Shown one piece after another: positions 12,836 through 13,891 of a DNA stretch of 13,891 nt (position 1 is its first letter; every line of letters begins with the position of its first letter). The stretch is from the NCBI GenBank assembly GCA_040752215.1, contig JBFMEX010000047.1, forward strand, positions 1-13,891, given 5' to 3'. Both the position numbers and the translations under genes were made by a program. This stretch comes from JBFMEX01 sp040752215 (GTDB lineage: Bacteria > Pseudomonadota > Alphaproteobacteria > Rhizobiales > Hyphomicrobiaceae). The notes under the pieces were generated by a model. That model was not told the origin of the DNA and searched no databases. It worked only from the letters and a program-made list of their open reading frames with translations.

Positions 12836-13891
12836 TCAAGGATGTGCGGCCTTGTATGCTTCGAACTCGGCGCGGAGTCGGTCGTTCGCAGCCTTCAGCT
12901 CCTTGACGGCGTTGATCAGTGCAAAGTTGATCGGCGTGGTATCTAGGTCGAGATAGCCGTCCGAACGCATACTGACGGCCTCCGGAAAGACGTTCTGCAC
13001 GTCTTGCGCAACAAGACCGACGAATTGCTTGTCCGACGGCTCGCGGCGCGGGTTATCCTTCTTGTAATGGAAGCGCACGGTATTGAGGCGAACGATGGAG
13101 CCGAGGCCGTGTTCATAAGATCCGTCGATTTCCTTGAGACGCGCATCCGAAGTTGCGGTCCATGAACCACCTCCCGGTTTGTATGCGTTGCCAGCAACTA
13201 GAAGCGTTCCCTCTACGCTAAGCGTGTCCCATAGTCGAACAAAGCGGCCATTGGCGCCGCCTGTGGTTCTGCCGAGTATCATAAGAGCATTATAGTTCGA
13301 TGCATTTTCTATTGCCGCATACCCATTCGCGTTTCCAATGCCAGTGTGTATGTGGTCCGTCTTCGTGAAGTAGATATCGGACTCACCAGCATGAATTGCA
13401 CCTCTTACATCAAGCTTTGCGGCCGGATTGGTCGTCCCGATGCCGACGTTGCCGGACCCGTTGATCAACATGCGCGTGGCGCTGGCAGTGTTGTCGAATA
13501 TGATCAGGTCGCCGGCAAACGTCGTGCCGTTGTTGCCGATGCTCCAGTTTCGCTCGGAGTTGACAAGCTGCAATGACGCGTTGGAATTCGCCGCCGCGTT
13601 ATTGACCTTTACGGTCGTCGCGGTCGTGCTGCTGTCATCGACGCTAAAGATAGCGGCCCCTGCAACGGACAACGTATCATCTCCAGTGAGGATGATCCGT
13701 GCGTCGTGGTCGGTAGTGGCATCATTGCTGAAATCGATGTAGGGCGTGCCGGCATTGTCCATCTCCCGCATTTCGATGTAGGCATTGCCGTCGTTGCCGA
13801 TGACGATGCTGCCGTTTCCCGCGCTGCCTCCCCGGATGTTGCCCGCCACGTCGAGCTTCTGGCCGGGAGATGTCGTTCCAATGCCGACGTT
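12836..13891 (-). CDS. Phage-type tail fibre protein with Peptidase S74 chaperone domain (partial, 5' end outside)
   Basis: The frame is open to the window edge, so only the last 351 residues are seen. Repeats of the form NVGIGTTxPxxKLDVxG occur twice, at the right edge of the window and again near 13420-13460; these are typical of trimeric beta-structured phage fibres. The C-terminus is an intramolecular chaperone of the Peptidase S74 (endosialidase chaperone) family. It carries TSDARLK, with the Ser and Lys of the self-cleaving dyad (13133-13150), then FVGLVAQDVQNVFPEAV. It ends in a coiled coil (AVKELKAANDRLRAEFEAY). In this family the domain guides trimer folding and then cuts itself off. 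G+C is lower than in the core genes (a 60-base count near 13261 gives about 42%), as expected for phage DNA. A GTG at 13849 is an internal codon, not the start. Confidence 0.85.
   Translation of the reverse strand, partial: NVGIGTTSPGQKLDVAGNIRGGSAGNGSIVIGNDGNAYIEMREMDNAGTPYIDFSNDATTDHDARIILTGDDTLSVAGAAIFSVDDSSTTATTVKVNNAAANSNASLQLVNSERNWSIGNNGTTFAGDLIIFDNTASATRMLINGSGNVGIGTTNPAAKLDVRGAIHAGESDIYFTKTDHIHTGIGNANGYAAIENASNYNALMILGRTTGGANGRFVRLWDTLSVEGTLLVAGNAYKPGGGSWTATSDARLKEIDGSYEHGLGSIVRLNTVRFHYKKDNPRREPSDKQFVGLVAQDVQNVFPEAVSMRSDGYLDLDTTPINFALINAVKELKAANDRLRAEFEAYKAAHP

Overview
The window is chromosomal DNA of an alphaproteobacterium, most likely of the order Hyphomicrobiales (Rhizobiales). 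The main evidence is a high-G+C 2-oxoglutarate dehydrogenase operon, an alphaproteobacterial-type SOS box (GTTC-N7-GTTC), and a yggT-yggU-folD cluster. No species can be named from the sequence.

Positions 1-6497 are core metabolism on the minus strand. sucA (E1), sucB/odhB (E2) and lpdA (E3) encode the whole 2-oxoglutarate dehydrogenase complex of the TCA cycle. A small stand-alone nucleotidyltransferase (MNT fold) of clearly lower G+C sits between sucB and lpdA. It overlaps the sucB stop by four bases and carries the likely Shine-Dalgarno of lpdA in its last codons. A long inverted repeat lies at the likely sucA promoter, and the sucA ribosome binding site lies in a second, smaller palindrome.

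Positions 6498-8590 are a decayed accessory patch on the plus strand. A Uma2-family (DUF820) nuclease gene has lost its C-terminus where a 5'-truncated IS3-family (IS407-like) element begins. The element keeps most of OrfB and its right terminal repeat, but has lost OrfA, its left end and the second catalytic Asp of the DDE triad. A short low-G+C open frame follows that I do not recognise.

Positions 8596-11831 are core genes again. comM (plus strand) lies behind an apparent LexA/SOS box. It converges on folD, which is the last gene of a yggT-yggU-folD group read on the minus strand. An array of about 8-bp repeats separates comM and folD.

Positions 11832-13891 hold about 760 bases without a credible gene, then a tRNA-Ala (anticodon CGC) with its own promoter. 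Last comes the 3' part of a phage-type tail fibre gene ending in a Peptidase S74 intramolecular chaperone domain. The tRNA may be the edge of a prophage or prophage remnant that runs out of the window.

I see no new multi-gene system. The points most worth checking are the orphan nucleotidyltransferase inside the TCA operon, the promoter dyad of sucA, the SOS box of comM and the tRNA/tail-fibre junction.
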